64,000 bases of DNA from Burkholderia vietnamiensis LMG 10929 (GCF_000959445.1 NZ_CP009631.1:124001-188000); one strand, 5' to 3'; numbered from the stretch's first letter, positions 32,093-42,129 are shown. Notes: generated by a model from the sequence alone, not told the origin. Numbers and translations: made by a program.

Positions 32093-33712
32093 ATGCTTTC
32101 CAGACGTTACCTCGCGATGTGGGGTGCCGTGCTGTTGCTCGCCGCCGCAGCCGCACTCGCGTCGATCCATGCGCTGTCCTGGCTGTGGATCATTGTCCCC
32201 GTCGCCCTCGTCGCCCTCGGCCTGTACGACCTGAACCAGGACCGCCACGCGATCCTGCGCAACTATCCGCTGTGGGGCCATTTCCGCTTCCTGTTCGAGT
32301 TCATCCGCCCCGAAATCCGCCAGTACTTCGTCGAGGACGACACCGACGAGAAGCCGTTCTCGCGCGCGCAGCGCAGCCTCGTCTACCAGCGCGCGAAGAA
32401 CGTCGCCGACAACCGCCCGTACGGCACCGAGCTGAACGTGAAGTCGGTCGCGCACGAATGGATCAGCCACTCGCTCGCACCGACCCGGCTGCCGAACCAC
32501 GACTTCCGCGTGCGCGTCGGCGCGAACCGCGCGCAGCCGTATGACATCTCGGTCCTCAACGTCTCGGCGATGAGCTTCGGGTCGTTGTCCGCGAATGCGA
32601 TCCGCGCGCTGAACCTCGGCGCGAAGAAAGGCGGCTTCGCGCACGACACCGGCGAAGGCTCGTTGTCGAAGTATCACCGCGAGCACGGCGGCGACATCAT
32701 CTGGGAGATCGCGTCCGGCTACTTCGGCTGCCGCAACGACGACGGCACGTTCAACCCGGACAAGTTCGCGAAGCAGGCGGCCGACCCGCAGGTCAAGATG
32801 GTCGAGATCAAGCTGTCGCAGGGCGCGAAGCCCGGCCACGGCGGCGTGCTGCCGGCCGCTAAGATCACGCCGGAAATCGCCGAGACGCGCGGCGTACCGA
32901 TGGGCAAGGACTGCATCTCGCCCGCGACGCATTCCGAATTCTCGACGCCGCGCGGGCTGCTCGAATTCGTCGAGCGGCTGCGCACGCTGTCCGGCGGCAA
33001 GCCGACCGGCTTCAAGCTGTGCATCGGCCATCCGTGGGAGTTCTTCGGGATCGCGAAGGCGATGATCGAGACCGGCATCGTGCCGGACTTCATCGTCGTC
33101 GACGGTGCGGAGGGCGGCACCGGTGCGGCGCCGCTCGAATTCACCGACCACGTCGGCGTGCCGCTGCAGGAAGGCTTGCTGATGGTGCACAACACGCTCG
33201 TCGGGATCGGCGTGCGCGACCGCGTGAAGATCGGCGCGAGCGGCAAGATCATCAGCGCGTTCGACATTGCGCGCACGCTCGCGATCGGCGCGGACTGGGT
33301 GAATTCGGCGCGCGGCTTCATGTTCGCGGTGGGCTGCATCCAGGCGCAGCACTGCCACACCGACCGCTGCCCGACCGGCGTCGCCACGCAGGACCCGGTG
33401 CGCCAGCGCGCGCTCGTCGTGCCCGACAAGGCCGAACGCGTGTACAACTTCCATCGCAACACGCTGCATGCGCTGCAGGAGCTCGTGCAGGCGGCCGGCC
33501 TCGGGCATCCGTCCGAGCTGCGCGCGCATCACATCGTGCAACGCGTCGCGCCGCACGAGGTCCGGCTGATGTCGCAGTTGCTGAAGTATCTGAAGCCGGG
33601 CGCGCTGCTCGAGGGCCGCACTTGCGGCTATACGCTGTACGACAAGTGGTGGCCGATCGCGCGCAGCGATTCGTTCGTGCTCGGCGAGAATGCGTACGCG
33701 TCGATCGAATGA
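32093..33712 (+). CDS. FMN-binding glutamate synthase family protein (membrane-anchored, stand-alone)
   Basis: A 539-residue protein matching the central FMN/iron-sulfur domain of the GltB glutamate synthase, without the amidotransferase and FAD subunits. Two membrane helices occupy residues about 5-45. The catalytic barrel includes AMSFGSLSANAIRALN, GAKPGHGGVLPAAKIT and VDGAEGGTGAAP. Three cysteines in CIQAQHCHTDRCPTGVAT match the 3Fe-4S ligands of GltB. Its donor and acceptor are not known, so activity as a glutamate synthase should not be assumed. It ends at a bidirectional terminator shared with the GST gene. Confidence 0.88.
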   Translation: MLSRRYLAMWGAVLLLAAAAALASIHALSWLWIIVPVALVALGLYDLNQDRHAILRNYPLWGHFRFLFEFIRPEIRQYFVEDDTDEKPFSRAQRSLVYQRAKNVADNRPYGTELNVKSVAHEWISHSLAPTRLPNHDFRVRVGANRAQPYDISVLNVSAMSFGSLSANAIRALNLGAKKGGFAHDTGEGSLSKYHREHGGDIIWEIASGYFGCRNDDGTFNPDKFAKQAADPQVKMVEIKLSQGAKPGHGGVLPAAKITPEIAETRGVPMGKDCISPATHSEFSTPRGLLEFVERLRTLSGGKPTGFKLCIGHPWEFFGIAKAMIETGIVPDFIVVDGAEGGTGAAPLEFTDHVGVPLQEGLLMVHNTLVGIGVRDRVKIGASGKIISAFDIARTLAIGADWVNSARGFMFAVGCIQAQHCHTDRCPTGVATQDPVRQRALVVPDKAERVYNFHRNTLHALQELVQAAGLGHPSELRAHHIVQRVAPHEVRLMSQLLKYLKPGALLEGRTCGYTLYDKWWPIARSDSFVLGENAYASIE

Positions 33713-33780
33713 CGTCAGCGCGGCGCGGTGGTTGATCGGTTGAGCGGTTGAGCGGTTGATCGATCGCTCGCCGCATCCGC

Positions 33781-33817
33781 AAAAAAGAAAAGCGCCCGAG
33801 CGGCGCTTTTCTTTTGT
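33781..33817. terminator. Bidirectional terminator between the GltB-like and GST genes
   Basis: AAAAGAAAAGCGC and GCGCTTTTCTTTT form a 13-bp stem with a 7-nt loop, T-rich on both strands. It lies between two convergent genes. Confidence 0.85.
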
Positions 33818-33843
33818 CTGCTCAATCCGCGGCGCGTGGCCGC

Positions 33844-34458
33844 TCAGCCCTGCGGCAGCGTGTCGACGAACGTCTGCCGCTGCGACAGCTTCGCGAAATG
33901 CTTGTCGAGGTTCGGATGACGGTCGCGCCAGTTCAGCTCGGGCATCCGGAAGTCCAGATAGCCGAGCGTGCAGCCGAGCGCGATGTCGGCGAGCGTGTAG
34001 TGATTGCCGACGCACCAGGTCTTGCCGCCGAGGCCCTGCGACATCGCGACCAGACCGTCGTCGATCTTGCGCTGCTGGCGTGCGATCCAGCTCGCGCTGC
34101 GCTGCCCTTCCTCGCGCAGCGTGTGCTCGAGACGGATCGCCACCGACGCATCGAGCACGCCGTCACCGAGCGCTTCCCAGCAGCGCACTTCGACGCGCTC
34201 GCGCCCGGACGGCGGAATCAGCTTGCCGACCGGCGACAGCGTGTCGACGTATTCGCAGATCACGCGCGAATCGAACACCGCCGCACCATCTTCCATCACG
34301 AGACACGGGACCTTGCCGAGCGGATTCGATGCCTGAATGTTCGTGTCCGGCGCCCACACGTTCTCGAGCTCCAGCTTGTAGTCGATCTTCTTTTCAGCGA
34401 GCACGATCCGCGCCTTTCGGACGTACGGGCTGCTGAGCGAACCGATTAATTTCATCAT
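33844..34458 (-). CDS. Glutathione S-transferase family protein
   Basis: A 204-residue GST. The N-terminal thioredoxin-like domain (about residues 1-80) contains SLSSPYVRKARIVLAEKKIDY and the cis-proline segment NPLGKVPCLVMEDGAAVFDSRVICEYVD; the helical C-terminal domain has LADIALGCTLGYLDFR. It resembles the stringent-starvation/GstB-like bacterial group. Two consecutive ATGs at 34458 and 34455 follow AAGG; either may be used. The substrate is unknown. Confidence 0.9.
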   Translation of the reverse strand: MMKLIGSLSSPYVRKARIVLAEKKIDYKLELENVWAPDTNIQASNPLGKVPCLVMEDGAAVFDSRVICEYVDTLSPVGKLIPPSGRERVEVRCWEALGDGVLDASVAIRLEHTLREEGQRSASWIARQQRKIDDGLVAMSQGLGGKTWCVGNHYTLADIALGCTLGYLDFRMPELNWRDRHPNLDKHFAKLSQRQTFVDTLPQG

Positions 34459-34630
34459 CTGCCTTTTTAAGGGAACCGCCGAGAGTATACGTTGTCGCCG
34501 ATCATAACCGGCCGGTGCGACGGGGTAGAAAATCGGCCGTCCTGCCTGTGGATGGTTTGCAACAGCCGACGCCGGCGCGCCGCCGACTCCCGTCTCACGC
34601 GCCGCGTCCGGCGGCGCTACAATCGCACGA

Positions 34631-36028
34631 ATGAATGCGCCCCTCGATACCGCCATCGCCGTCGACGTCTACCGCCAGCGCCGCGAACGCGTGCTTTCCG
34701 CACTGCGCGCCGCCGGCGGCGGCGTCGCCATCGTCCCCACCGCGCCCGAAATGCTGCGCAACCGCGATACGGCCTACCCGTACCGGCACGACAGCTACTT
34801 CTACTACCTGACGGGCTTCACCGAGCCGGATGCCGTGCTCGTGCTGAACGCGGCCGGCCCGCAGGGCAGCCCGCAATCCATCCTGTTCTGCCGCGCGAAG
34901 AACGCCGACCGCGAAACCTGGGAAGGCTTCCATTACGGGCCCGACGCCGCGCGCGACGCGTTCGGCTTCGATGCGGCTCATGCGGTCGACGTGATCGACG
35001 CCGAAATGCCGCGCCTGCTCGCCGACGCGGGCACCGTGCACTACCGCTTCGGCGCGTCGACGCAGTTCGAGCGCCAGCTCGCCGGCTGGCTCGAGGCAGT
35101 GCGCGCGCAGGCGCGCGCGGGCGTCGCCGCGCCCGATGCGCTGCGCGACCTCACGCCGCTGCTCGACGACATGCGGCTCGTGAAGGACGAACACGAGCTG
35201 GCGATCATGACGCGCGCCGCGCACATCTCGGCGCTCGCACATTGCCGCGCGATGCAGGCGTGCCGGCCCGGCATCCGCGAATACGAACTCGAGGCCGAGC
35301 TGCTGTACACGTTCCGCAAGCACGGCGCGCAGGCGCCAGCGTACGGGTCGATCGTCGCGGCCGGCGCGAACGCGTGCGTGCTTCACTATCCGGCCGGCAA
35401 CGCGGCCGCGCGCGACGGCGACCTGATCCTGATCGACGCCGCCTGCGAGCTCGACGGCTACGCGTCGGACATCACCCGCACGTTCCCGGCGAACGGCCGC
35501 TTCTCGCCCGCGCAGCGCACGCTGTACGACATCGTGCTGGCCGCCCAGCAGGCGGCGGTCGACGCGACGCGCGCCGGCGTGCCGTTCGAGGCGCCACACG
35601 ACGCGGCCGTGCGCGTGCTCGCGCAAGGGCTGCTCGACACCGGGATCATCGCGAAGACGCGCTTTTCGAGCGTCGACGACGTGATCGCCGAGCGCGCGTA
35701 TGCCCGCTTCTACATGCACCGCACCGGCCACTGGCTCGGCATGGACGTGCACGATTGCGGCGACTACCGCGAGCGCCTCGCCGCGCGCGACGCCAACGGC
35801 GCGCTGCCGTGGCGCACGCTCGCGGCCGGCATGACGCTCACCGTCGAACCCGGCCTGTACGTGCGCGCCGCCGACGACGTGCCGCCCGAATACTGGAACA
35901 TCGGCATCCGCATCGAGGACGACGCGATCGTGCGCGAGCACGGCTGCGAGCTGATCACGCGCGACGTGCCGGTCGCGGCCGCCGACATCGAGGCGCTGAT
36001 GCGCGCGGGCGCGGCGCACGGTGGGTGA
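34631..36028 (+). CDS. pepP: Xaa-Pro aminopeptidase P
   Basis: A 465-residue M24B metallopeptidase that removes N-terminal residues preceding proline. The dinuclear metal ligands are in IDAACELDGYASDITRTFP (two Asp), HRTGHWLGMDVHD (His), TVEPGLYV (Glu) and IRIEDD (Glu). The N-terminal creatinase-like domain starts near residue 13. The ATG at 34631 lies 7 bases after TACAAT (34618-34623) and has no ribosome binding site, so a leaderless transcript is possible. It is followed by ubiH, a common pairing. Confidence 0.95.
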   Translation: MNAPLDTAIAVDVYRQRRERVLSALRAAGGGVAIVPTAPEMLRNRDTAYPYRHDSYFYYLTGFTEPDAVLVLNAAGPQGSPQSILFCRAKNADRETWEGFHYGPDAARDAFGFDAAHAVDVIDAEMPRLLADAGTVHYRFGASTQFERQLAGWLEAVRAQARAGVAAPDALRDLTPLLDDMRLVKDEHELAIMTRAAHISALAHCRAMQACRPGIREYELEAELLYTFRKHGAQAPAYGSIVAAGANACVLHYPAGNAAARDGDLILIDAACELDGYASDITRTFPANGRFSPAQRTLYDIVLAAQQAAVDATRAGVPFEAPHDAAVRVLAQGLLDTGIIAKTRFSSVDDVIAERAYARFYMHRTGHWLGMDVHDCGDYRERLAARDANGALPWRTLAAGMTLTVEPGLYVRAADDVPPEYWNIGIRIEDDAIVREHGCELITRDVPVAAADIEALMRAGAAHGG

Positions 36029-36168
36029 GCGTGCAGGCGCGGGGCTCGTTGTTGCTTCACGGTCGCGCTGCGGTTGATTCACCGTCGCGCCGCAGTCGCT
36101 TCGCCGTTGCCTCGCCGGTGATCTGCCATTGATACGCCGTTCCCAGTTACCCCGTTTCACGAACACCG

Positions 36169-37356
36169 ATGACGACCGCTTCCTCCCCGGCCACGCCGGA
36201 ATATGACCTTGCCATCGTCGGCGCGGGCCCGGTCGGGCTTGCGCTGGCCGGCTGGCTCGCCCGACGCAGCGCCACGCAGCACGCGTCGATCGCACTGATC
36301 GACGCGCGCGAGCCCGCTGCGAGCGCGAACGATCCGCGCGCGATCGCCGTGTCGCACGGCAGCCGCGTGCTGCTCGACACGCTCGGCTGGCCGGCCGATG
36401 CGACGCCGATCGAACACATCCACGTATCGCAGCGCGGTCATTTCGGCCGCACGCTGATCGACCGCGACGAGCACGACGTCGCCGCGCTCGGTTACGTGGT
36501 GCGCTACGGTTCGATCGTGCAGACGCTCGCGCGTGCCGTGCACGGCACGCGCGTCGACTGGCTCACGTCGACCACCGCACGCGCGCCGCAGCAGGACGCC
36601 GACGGCGTCACGCTGACGCTCGACGGCCCGCACGGCGAGCGCACGCTGCGCGCCCGGATCATCATCAACGCCGAAGGCGGCTTGTTCCACGAGCGGCAGG
36701 CCGATGCCGACAAGCATCGGCGCGACTACGGGCAGACCGCGATCGTCGGCACGGTCACCGTGTCCTCGCCGCGCCCGAACGTCGCGTGGGAGCGCTTCAC
36801 GCACGAAGGGCCGCTCGCGCTGCTGCCGCTCGGCGGCCCGCGCCAGGCCGACTATGCGCTCGTCTGGTGCTGCGCGCCCGACGAGGCGGCGCGCCGCGTC
36901 GCGCTGCCCGACGATGCGTTCCTGCACGAGCTCGGCAGCGCGTTCGGCGAGCGCATGGGCCGCTTCGTCGCGATCGCCGCGCGCGCATCGTTCCCGCTCG
37001 GGCTGGCCGCGGCGCAAACGCTCGTCAACGGCCGCGTCGCGATCGTCGGCAATGCCGCGCAGACGCTGCACCCGGTGGCCGGCCAGGGCTTGAACCTCGG
37101 CCTGCGCGATGCACACACGCTCGTCGACGCGGTGTCGGCGCAGGGCTTCGAACCGACGGCTCTCGCCGCCTTCAACGCGCGGCGCGCACTCGACCGGCGC
37201 TTCACGATCGGCGCGACCGACACGCTCGCGCGCCTGTTCACCGTCGATGCCGGGCCGCTGCCGCTGCTGCGCGGCGCGGCGCTCACCGCGCTCGAATTCG
37301 TGCCGCCGCTGAAGAAGGCGATCGCGCGCCAGATGATGTTCGGCCAGCGCAGCTGA
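36169..37356 (+). CDS. ubiH: UbiH/UbiF-family FAD-dependent monooxygenase
   Basis: A 395-residue flavoprotein hydroxylase of the ubiquinone pathway. The N-terminal dinucleotide fold is IVGAGPVGLALAGWLAR (residues about 14-30); the second FAD motif, GNAAQTLHPVAGQGLNLGLRD, is the UbiH/COQ6 signature. Position between pepP and dusB favours UbiH, the 2-octaprenyl-6-methoxyphenol hydroxylase; UbiF or UbiI cannot be excluded by sequence reading alone. No ribosome binding site of strength precedes the ATG at 36169. Confidence 0.88.
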   Translation: MTTASSPATPEYDLAIVGAGPVGLALAGWLARRSATQHASIALIDAREPAASANDPRAIAVSHGSRVLLDTLGWPADATPIEHIHVSQRGHFGRTLIDRDEHDVAALGYVVRYGSIVQTLARAVHGTRVDWLTSTTARAPQQDADGVTLTLDGPHGERTLRARIIINAEGGLFHERQADADKHRRDYGQTAIVGTVTVSSPRPNVAWERFTHEGPLALLPLGGPRQADYALVWCCAPDEAARRVALPDDAFLHELGSAFGERMGRFVAIAARASFPLGLAAAQTLVNGRVAIVGNAAQTLHPVAGQGLNLGLRDAHTLVDAVSAQGFEPTALAAFNARRALDRRFTIGATDTLARLFTVDAGPLPLLRGAALTALEFVPPLKKAIARQMMFGQRS

Positions 37357-37368
37357 GCGGGCGGCGGG

Positions 37369-37476
37369 TTCGGCGCATTCGGCGCATTCGGCGCATTCGG
37401 TGCATTCGGTGCATTCGGCGCATTCGGTGCATTCGGTGCGTTCGGCGCGTTCGGCGCGTTCGGTGCGTTCGGCTCG
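37369..37476 (+). repeat. Tandem array of twelve 9-bp units (TTCGGYGCR)
   Basis: Twelve head-to-tail copies of TTCGGCGCA or variants (TTCGGTGCA, TTCGGTGCG, TTCGGCGCG, TTCGGCTCG) begin 13 bases after the ubiH stop. Variation is confined to the sixth, seventh and ninth positions. It lies outside any accepted gene, about 130 bases before dusB. Copy number is likely to vary between isolates. Confidence 0.9.
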
Positions 37477-37607
37477 TTCGACATGATCGGTCGAACCCGG
37501 TCAAACCGGGTCAAATCGGCGGGGCATGGGAATACGGTAAAATGCGCGTTTTCCCTCCGCCCTTTTTGGCCCGCGACGTCCCGGCGCTCGCGGGAGGTGC
37601 CATTGCG

Positions 37608-38675
37608 ATGCCCGTTATCGGCTCTCACGTTCTGCGCAACAACCTGTTCGTCGCCCCGATGGCCGGCGTCACCGATCGTCCGTTCCGCCAGCTGTGCAAG
37701 CGGCTCGGCGCCGGCTACGCGGTGTCCGAAATGGTCGCGTCGAATGCGCAGCTGTGGAAGAGCGCGAAGACGATGCGGCGCGCCAACCACGAGGGCGAAG
37801 TCGAGCCGATCGCAGTGCAGATCGCCGGCGCCGATCCGGCAATGATGGCCGAAGCGGCCCGCTACAACGTCGACAACGGCGCGCAGATCATCGACATCAA
37901 CATGGGCTGCCCGGCGAAGAAGGTCTGCAACGTCGCGGCCGGCTCGGCGCTGCTGCAGAACGAGCCGCTCGTGCAGCGCATCGTCGAGGCCGTCGTCGCG
38001 GCGGTCGGCACGGGGCCGGATGCGGTGCCCGTCACGCTGAAGATCCGCACCGGCTGGGATCGCGAACACAAGAACGCGGTCACCGTCGCCCGCCTCGCCG
38101 AAGCCGCGGGCATCTCGATGCTGACCGTGCACGGCCGCACGCGCGCCGACCTGTACCACGGCGACGCCGAGTATGAAACCATCGCGGCCGTGAAGGCGGC
38201 CGTCGGCATTCCGGTCGTCGCGAACGGCGACATCGCGTCGCCGGCAAAAGCGAAGGCCGTGCTCGACGCCACCGGCGCCGACGCGCTGATGATCGGTCGC
38301 GCCGCGCAAGGCCGTCCGTGGTTGTTCCGCGAAATCGATCATTTCCTGCAAACCGGCGAGCTGCTGCCGCCGCCGCGCATCGACGAGATCCGGCAGGTGA
38401 TGAACGAGCACCTGGAAGATCACTACGCGTTCTATGGCGAATTCACCGGAGTCCGTACTGCGCGCAAGCACATCGGCTGGTACACTCGCGGCCTTTCCGG
38501 TGCCAACGGGTTCCGGCACAGGATGAACACGCTCGATTCCACCCGCGAGCAGCTCGCCGCCGTCAACGCATTCTTCGACGCGCAAGAGGCGCTGTCGGAC
38601 CGCCTCGTGTACGTCGACGACGAACCCGAAAACGGCCAGCGCGAGTCGGACGACCATAACCAGTTAGCAGCATGA
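37608..38675 (+). CDS. dusB: tRNA-dihydrouridine synthase B
   Basis: A 355-residue flavoenzyme that reduces uridine to dihydrouridine in the tRNA D-loop. The TIM barrel carries the Dus hallmarks VAPMAGVTDRPFR, the catalytic-cysteine segment INMGCPAKKVCN, KIRTGWD, TVHGRTR and GDIASP. The ATG at 37608 (MPVIGSHVLRNNL) has GGGAGG upstream. The last codons overlap the fis start (ATGA), the classical dusB-fis operon of proteobacteria. A TAAAAT box at 37540-37545 may be the -10 element. Confidence 0.95.
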   Translation: MPVIGSHVLRNNLFVAPMAGVTDRPFRQLCKRLGAGYAVSEMVASNAQLWKSAKTMRRANHEGEVEPIAVQIAGADPAMMAEAARYNVDNGAQIIDINMGCPAKKVCNVAAGSALLQNEPLVQRIVEAVVAAVGTGPDAVPVTLKIRTGWDREHKNAVTVARLAEAAGISMLTVHGRTRADLYHGDAEYETIAAVKAAVGIPVVANGDIASPAKAKAVLDATGADALMIGRAAQGRPWLFREIDHFLQTGELLPPPRIDEIRQVMNEHLEDHYAFYGEFTGVRTARKHIGWYTRGLSGANGFRHRMNTLDSTREQLAAVNAFFDAQEALSDRLVYVDDEPENGQRESDDHNQLAA

Positions 38676-38905
38676 GCAAGCACAACATCGAACAATGTGT
38701 CCGCGAGAGCCTGGACGTGTATTTCCGGGATCTAGACGGCTCCAATCCGCACGACGTCTATGAAATGGTGATGTCCTGCGTCGAAAAGCCGATGCTCGAG
38801 GTCGTGCTCGTACAGGCCGGCGGCAACCAGTCGCTCGCCGCGGAGTATCTCGGCATCAATCGCAACACGCTGCGCAAGAAGCTGCAGCAGCACGGCCTGC
38901 TGTAG
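38672..38905 (+). CDS. fis: Fis-family nucleoid-associated DNA-binding protein
   Basis: A 77-residue protein with the Fis C-terminal helix-turn-helix ([33 protein letters not shown]) and a shorter N-terminal arm than the 98-residue E. coli Fis, as usual in beta-proteobacteria. It bends DNA and acts in growth-phase control of transcription. Its ATG overlaps the dusB stop codon, so both are co-translated. Confidence 0.95.
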   Translation: MSKHNIEQCVRESLDVYFRDLDGSNPHDVYEMVMSCVEKPMLEVVLVQAGGNQSLAAEYLGINRNTLRKKLQQHGLL

Positions 38906-38949
38906 CCGGCCGTCCCGTCCCCGTTTCCCTGGCTATTGGTGGTTCCATC

Positions 38950-40515
38950 ATGATCAAGCAAGCGCTCATTTCCGTTTCCGACAAGACCGGCATCGTCGAC
39001 TTCGCGAAGTCGCTGTCCGACCTCGGCGTCAAGCTGCTGTCGACCGGCGGCACCGCGAAACTCCTCGCCGACGCCGGCCTGCCCGTGACCGAAGTGGCCG
39101 ATTACACGGGCTTCCCGGAAATGCTCGATGGGCGCGTGAAGACGCTGCACCCGAAGGTGCACGGCGGCATCCTGGCGCGCCGCGATCTGCCCGAGCACAT
39201 GCAGGCGCTCGAACAGCACGACATCCCGACGATCGACCTGCTGGTCGTGAACCTGTATCCGTTCGTCGCGACGATTGCGAAGGACGACTGCACGCTCGCC
39301 GACGCGATCGAGAACATCGACATCGGCGGCCCGACGATGCTGCGCTCGGCCGCGAAGAACCACCGCGACGTGACCGTCGTCGTCGATCCGGCCGACTACG
39401 CGGTCGTGCTCGATGAAATGAAGGCGAACGGCAACGCGATCGGCTACGCGACCAACTTCCGCCTCGCGACGAAGGTGTTCGCGCACACCGCGCAATACGA
39501 CGGCGCGATTACGAACTACCTGACGAGCCTGACCGACGAGCTGCAGCACGCCTCGCGCAGCACGTATCCGGCCACGCTGAACCTCGCGTTCGACAAGGTG
39601 CAGGACCTGCGCTACGGCGAGAACCCGCACCAGAGCGCCGCGTTCTACCGCGATCTGGCCGCACCGGCCGGCGCGCTCGCGAACTACCGCCAGTTGCAGG
39701 GCAAGGAACTGTCGTACAACAACATCGCCGATTCCGACGCGGCGTGGGAATGCGTGAAGACGTTCGACGCACCGGCGTGCGTGATCATCAAGCATGCGAA
39801 CCCGTGCGGCGTCGCGGTCGGCAACGACCCGGCCGACGCATACGCGAAGGCGTTCCAGACCGACCCGACGTCGGCGTTCGGCGGCATCATCGCGTTCAAC
39901 CGCGAAGTCGACGAGGCAGCCGCGCAAGCCGTCGCGAAGCAGTTCGTCGAAGTGCTGATCGCGCCGTCGTTCTCGGCCGCCGCGCAGCAGGTATTCGCCG
40001 CGAAGCAGAACGTGCGCCTGCTCGAGATCGCACTCGGCGACGGCCACAACGCATTCGACCTGAAGCGCGTGGGCGGCGGCCTGCTCGTGCAGTCGCTCGA
40101 TTCGCGGAACGTGCAGCCGAGCGAGCTGCGCGTCGTCACGAAGCGCCAGCCGAGCGCGAAGGAAATGGACGACCTGCTGTTCGCATGGCGCGTCGCGAAG
40201 TACGTGAAGTCGAACGCGATCGTGTTCTGCGGCAACGGCATGACGCTGGGCGTCGGTGCAGGCCAGATGAGCCGCGTCGACTCCGCGCGCATCGCGAGCA
40301 TCAAGGCGCAGAACGCGGGCCTCACGCTGGCCGGCTCGGCCGTCGCGTCGGATGCGTTCTTCCCGTTCCGCGACGGTCTCGACGTGGTCGTGGCCGCGGG
40401 CGCGACCTGCGTGATCCAGCCGGGCGGCTCGATGCGCGACGACGAAGTGATCGCGGCGGCCGACGAACACGGCATCGCGATGGTGCTGACGGGCGTGCGT
40501 CACTTCCGTCACTGA
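38950..40515 (+). CDS. purH: Bifunctional AICAR transformylase/IMP cyclohydrolase
   Basis: A 521-residue enzyme for the last two steps of IMP synthesis. The N-terminal MGS-like cyclohydrolase domain (residues about 1-145; [29 protein letters not shown]) is followed by the AICAR formyltransferase domain with [13 protein letters not shown], containing the catalytic Lys-His pair, and [10 protein letters not shown]. Length and domains match the family. It follows fis by 44 bases and ends at a strong terminator. Confidence 0.97.
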   Translation: MIKQALISVSDKTGIVDFAKSLSDLGVKLLSTGGTAKLLADAGLPVTEVADYTGFPEMLDGRVKTLHPKVHGGILARRDLPEHMQALEQHDIPTIDLLVVNLYPFVATIAKDDCTLADAIENIDIGGPTMLRSAAKNHRDVTVVVDPADYAVVLDEMKANGNAIGYATNFRLATKVFAHTAQYDGAITNYLTSLTDELQHASRSTYPATLNLAFDKVQDLRYGENPHQSAAFYRDLAAPAGALANYRQLQGKELSYNNIADSDAAWECVKTFDAPACVIIKHANPCGVAVGNDPADAYAKAFQTDPTSAFGGIIAFNREVDEAAAQAVAKQFVEVLIAPSFSAAAQQVFAAKQNVRLLEIALGDGHNAFDLKRVGGGLLVQSLDSRNVQPSELRVVTKRQPSAKEMDDLLFAWRVAKYVKSNAIVFCGNGMTLGVGAGQMSRVDSARIASIKAQNAGLTLAGSAVASDAFFPFRDGLDVVVAAGATCVIQPGGSMRDDEVIAAADEHGIAMVLTGVRHFRH

Positions 40516-40546
40516 TCGCTCGCGGCCCGTGCGGCCGCGGCTCGAG

Positions 40547-40579
40547 AACCCGGCGGCAGCCTGCTCGCCGGGTTTTTTA
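40547..40579 (+). terminator. Intrinsic terminator after purH
   Basis: AACCCGGCG and CGCCGGGTT pair across a 10-nt loop and are followed by a run of T residues, about 30 bases after the purH stop codon. Confidence 0.9.
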
Positions 40580-40666
40580 TTGCGCGGCGCCGATGCACGC
40601 TGTCGTGCGGCCGGCACCGCGCACCGTTCGTTGTAGTATCGCTGCATCCCGTCTTTCTCCTCACTC

Positions 40667-41209
40667 ATGCGAATTCTCGGCATCGACCCCGGCCTGCGCG
40701 TCACCGGCTTCGGCGTGATCGACGTCAGCGGCCATCGGCTCGCGTATGTCGCGAGCGGCGTGATCCGCACGCCGACCGCCGACCTCGCCACGCGGCTCGG
40801 CACGATCTTCCAGGGCGTGTCGACGCTCGTGCGCGAACACGCGCCCGACCAGGCCGCGATCGAACAGGTGTTCGTCAACGTCAACCCGCAGTCGACGCTG
40901 CTGCTCGGGCAGGCGCGCGGCGCCGCCATCTGCGGGCTCGTCGCGGGCGGGTTGCCGGTTGCCGAGTACACCGCGTTGCAACTGAAGCAGGCCGTCGTCG
41001 GCTACGGCCGCGCGACCAAATCGCAGATGCAGGAGATGGTCACGCGGCTCCTCAATCTGTCGGGCCAGCCGGGCAGCGACGCGGCCGACGCGCTCGGGAT
41101 GGCGATCTGCCATGCACACAGCGGCAATACGCTCGGCACGATCAGCGGCCTCGCGCCCGCGCTCGCGCGCAAGGGGCTGCGTGTGCGACGCGGGCGGCTC
41201 GTCGGCTGA
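40667..41209 (+). CDS. ruvC: Holliday-junction endonuclease RuvC
   Basis: A 180-residue RNase H-fold resolvase that cuts Holliday junctions bound by RuvAB. Catalytic acidic residues are visible: D7 in [12 protein letters not shown], the Glu in [12 protein letters not shown] and the Asp pair in [14 protein letters not shown]. The C-terminal about 20 residues are basic. It is the first of the ruvC-ruvA-ruvB group; 217 bases separate it from ruvA. Confidence 0.96.
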   Translation: MRILGIDPGLRVTGFGVIDVSGHRLAYVASGVIRTPTADLATRLGTIFQGVSTLVREHAPDQAAIEQVFVNVNPQSTLLLGQARGAAICGLVAGGLPVAEYTALQLKQAVVGYGRATKSQMQEMVTRLLNLSGQPGSDAADALGMAICHAHSGNTLGTISGLAPALARKGLRVRRGRLVG

Positions 41210-41426
41210 CGTGGGCGGCCTCGTCGGTCCGGCGCCTGACACGGCGGATCGTCTCGCACGAAACGTGTGCGTAGTCGCGATGCGCCGTTTCGCCGTGTCG
41301 CCGGTTCGCCATTTGGCCGGCCTTGCGCAACTCGCGCGCCTTGCGCAAGCCCCCCCGCCACCCTCCCATCGGCATCGCGCCGCAGCTGCGCTACACTCGC
41401 GCTTTCTTCCTCGCATCCCGCCATCC

Positions 41427-42008
41427 ATGATCGGTCGCATCGCCGGCATCCTGCTCGAAAAGAACCCGCCTCACCTGCTCGTCGACTGCAACGGCGTCGG
41501 CTATGAAATCGACGTGCCGATGAGCACCTTCTACAACCTGCCGCAAACGGGCGAGCGCGTCGTGCTGCTCACGCAGCAGATCGTGCGCGAGGACGCCCAC
41601 CTCCTGTACGGCTTCCTGACGCCGCAGGAGCGCACGACCTTCCGCGAGCTGCTGAAGATCACCGGCATCGGCGCGCGCATGGCGCTCGCGGTGCTGTCCG
41701 GCATGAGCGTGCAGGAGCTCGCGCAAGCCGTGACGATGCAGGACGCCGCCCGTCTCACGCGCCTGCCGGGAATCGGCAAGAAGACCGCCGAACGCCTGCT
41801 GCTCGAACTGAAGGGCAAGCTCGGCGCGGACCTCGGTGCGCTCGCCGGCGCCGCGTCGCCGTCCGACCACGCGGCCGACATCCTGAACGCGCTCGTCGCG
41901 CTCGGCTATTCCGAAAAGGAAGGCCTCGCGGCGATCAAGAACGTGCCGGCCGGCACCGGCGTGTCCGACGGCATCAAGCTCGCGCTCAAGGCGCTGTCGA
42001 AGGCGTAA
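41427..42008 (+). CDS. ruvA: Holliday-junction branch-migration protein RuvA
   Basis: A 193-residue tetramerising protein that holds the junction for RuvB. The OB-fold domain 1 starts [31 protein letters not shown]; two helix-hairpin-helix motifs follow ([14 protein letters not shown] and [20 protein letters not shown]), and the flexible linker leads to domain III ([19 protein letters not shown]). TACACT about 30 bases upstream may be its -10 box. Confidence 0.96.
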   Translation: MIGRIAGILLEKNPPHLLVDCNGVGYEIDVPMSTFYNLPQTGERVVLLTQQIVREDAHLLYGFLTPQERTTFRELLKITGIGARMALAVLSGMSVQELAQAVTMQDAARLTRLPGIGKKTAERLLLELKGKLGADLGALAGAASPSDHAADILNALVALGYSEKEGLAAIKNVPAGTGVSDGIKLALKALSKA

Positions 42009-42129
42009 CGGCCGGGCTGTCGGGCTGTCGGGCCGGGCTGTCGGAGCCAGTGTTGCGCCGCCGGGCGGCGCGCGCCAGTCGGCCGTTCGGCCGATTCGGG
42101 CGCGCGACGGCGCGCGGTACAATGCCCGC

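Noticed and set aside
37369-37476. Possible CRISPR-like repeat array
   Set aside because: Units are 9 bp and head-to-tail with no spacers and no cas genes nearby.
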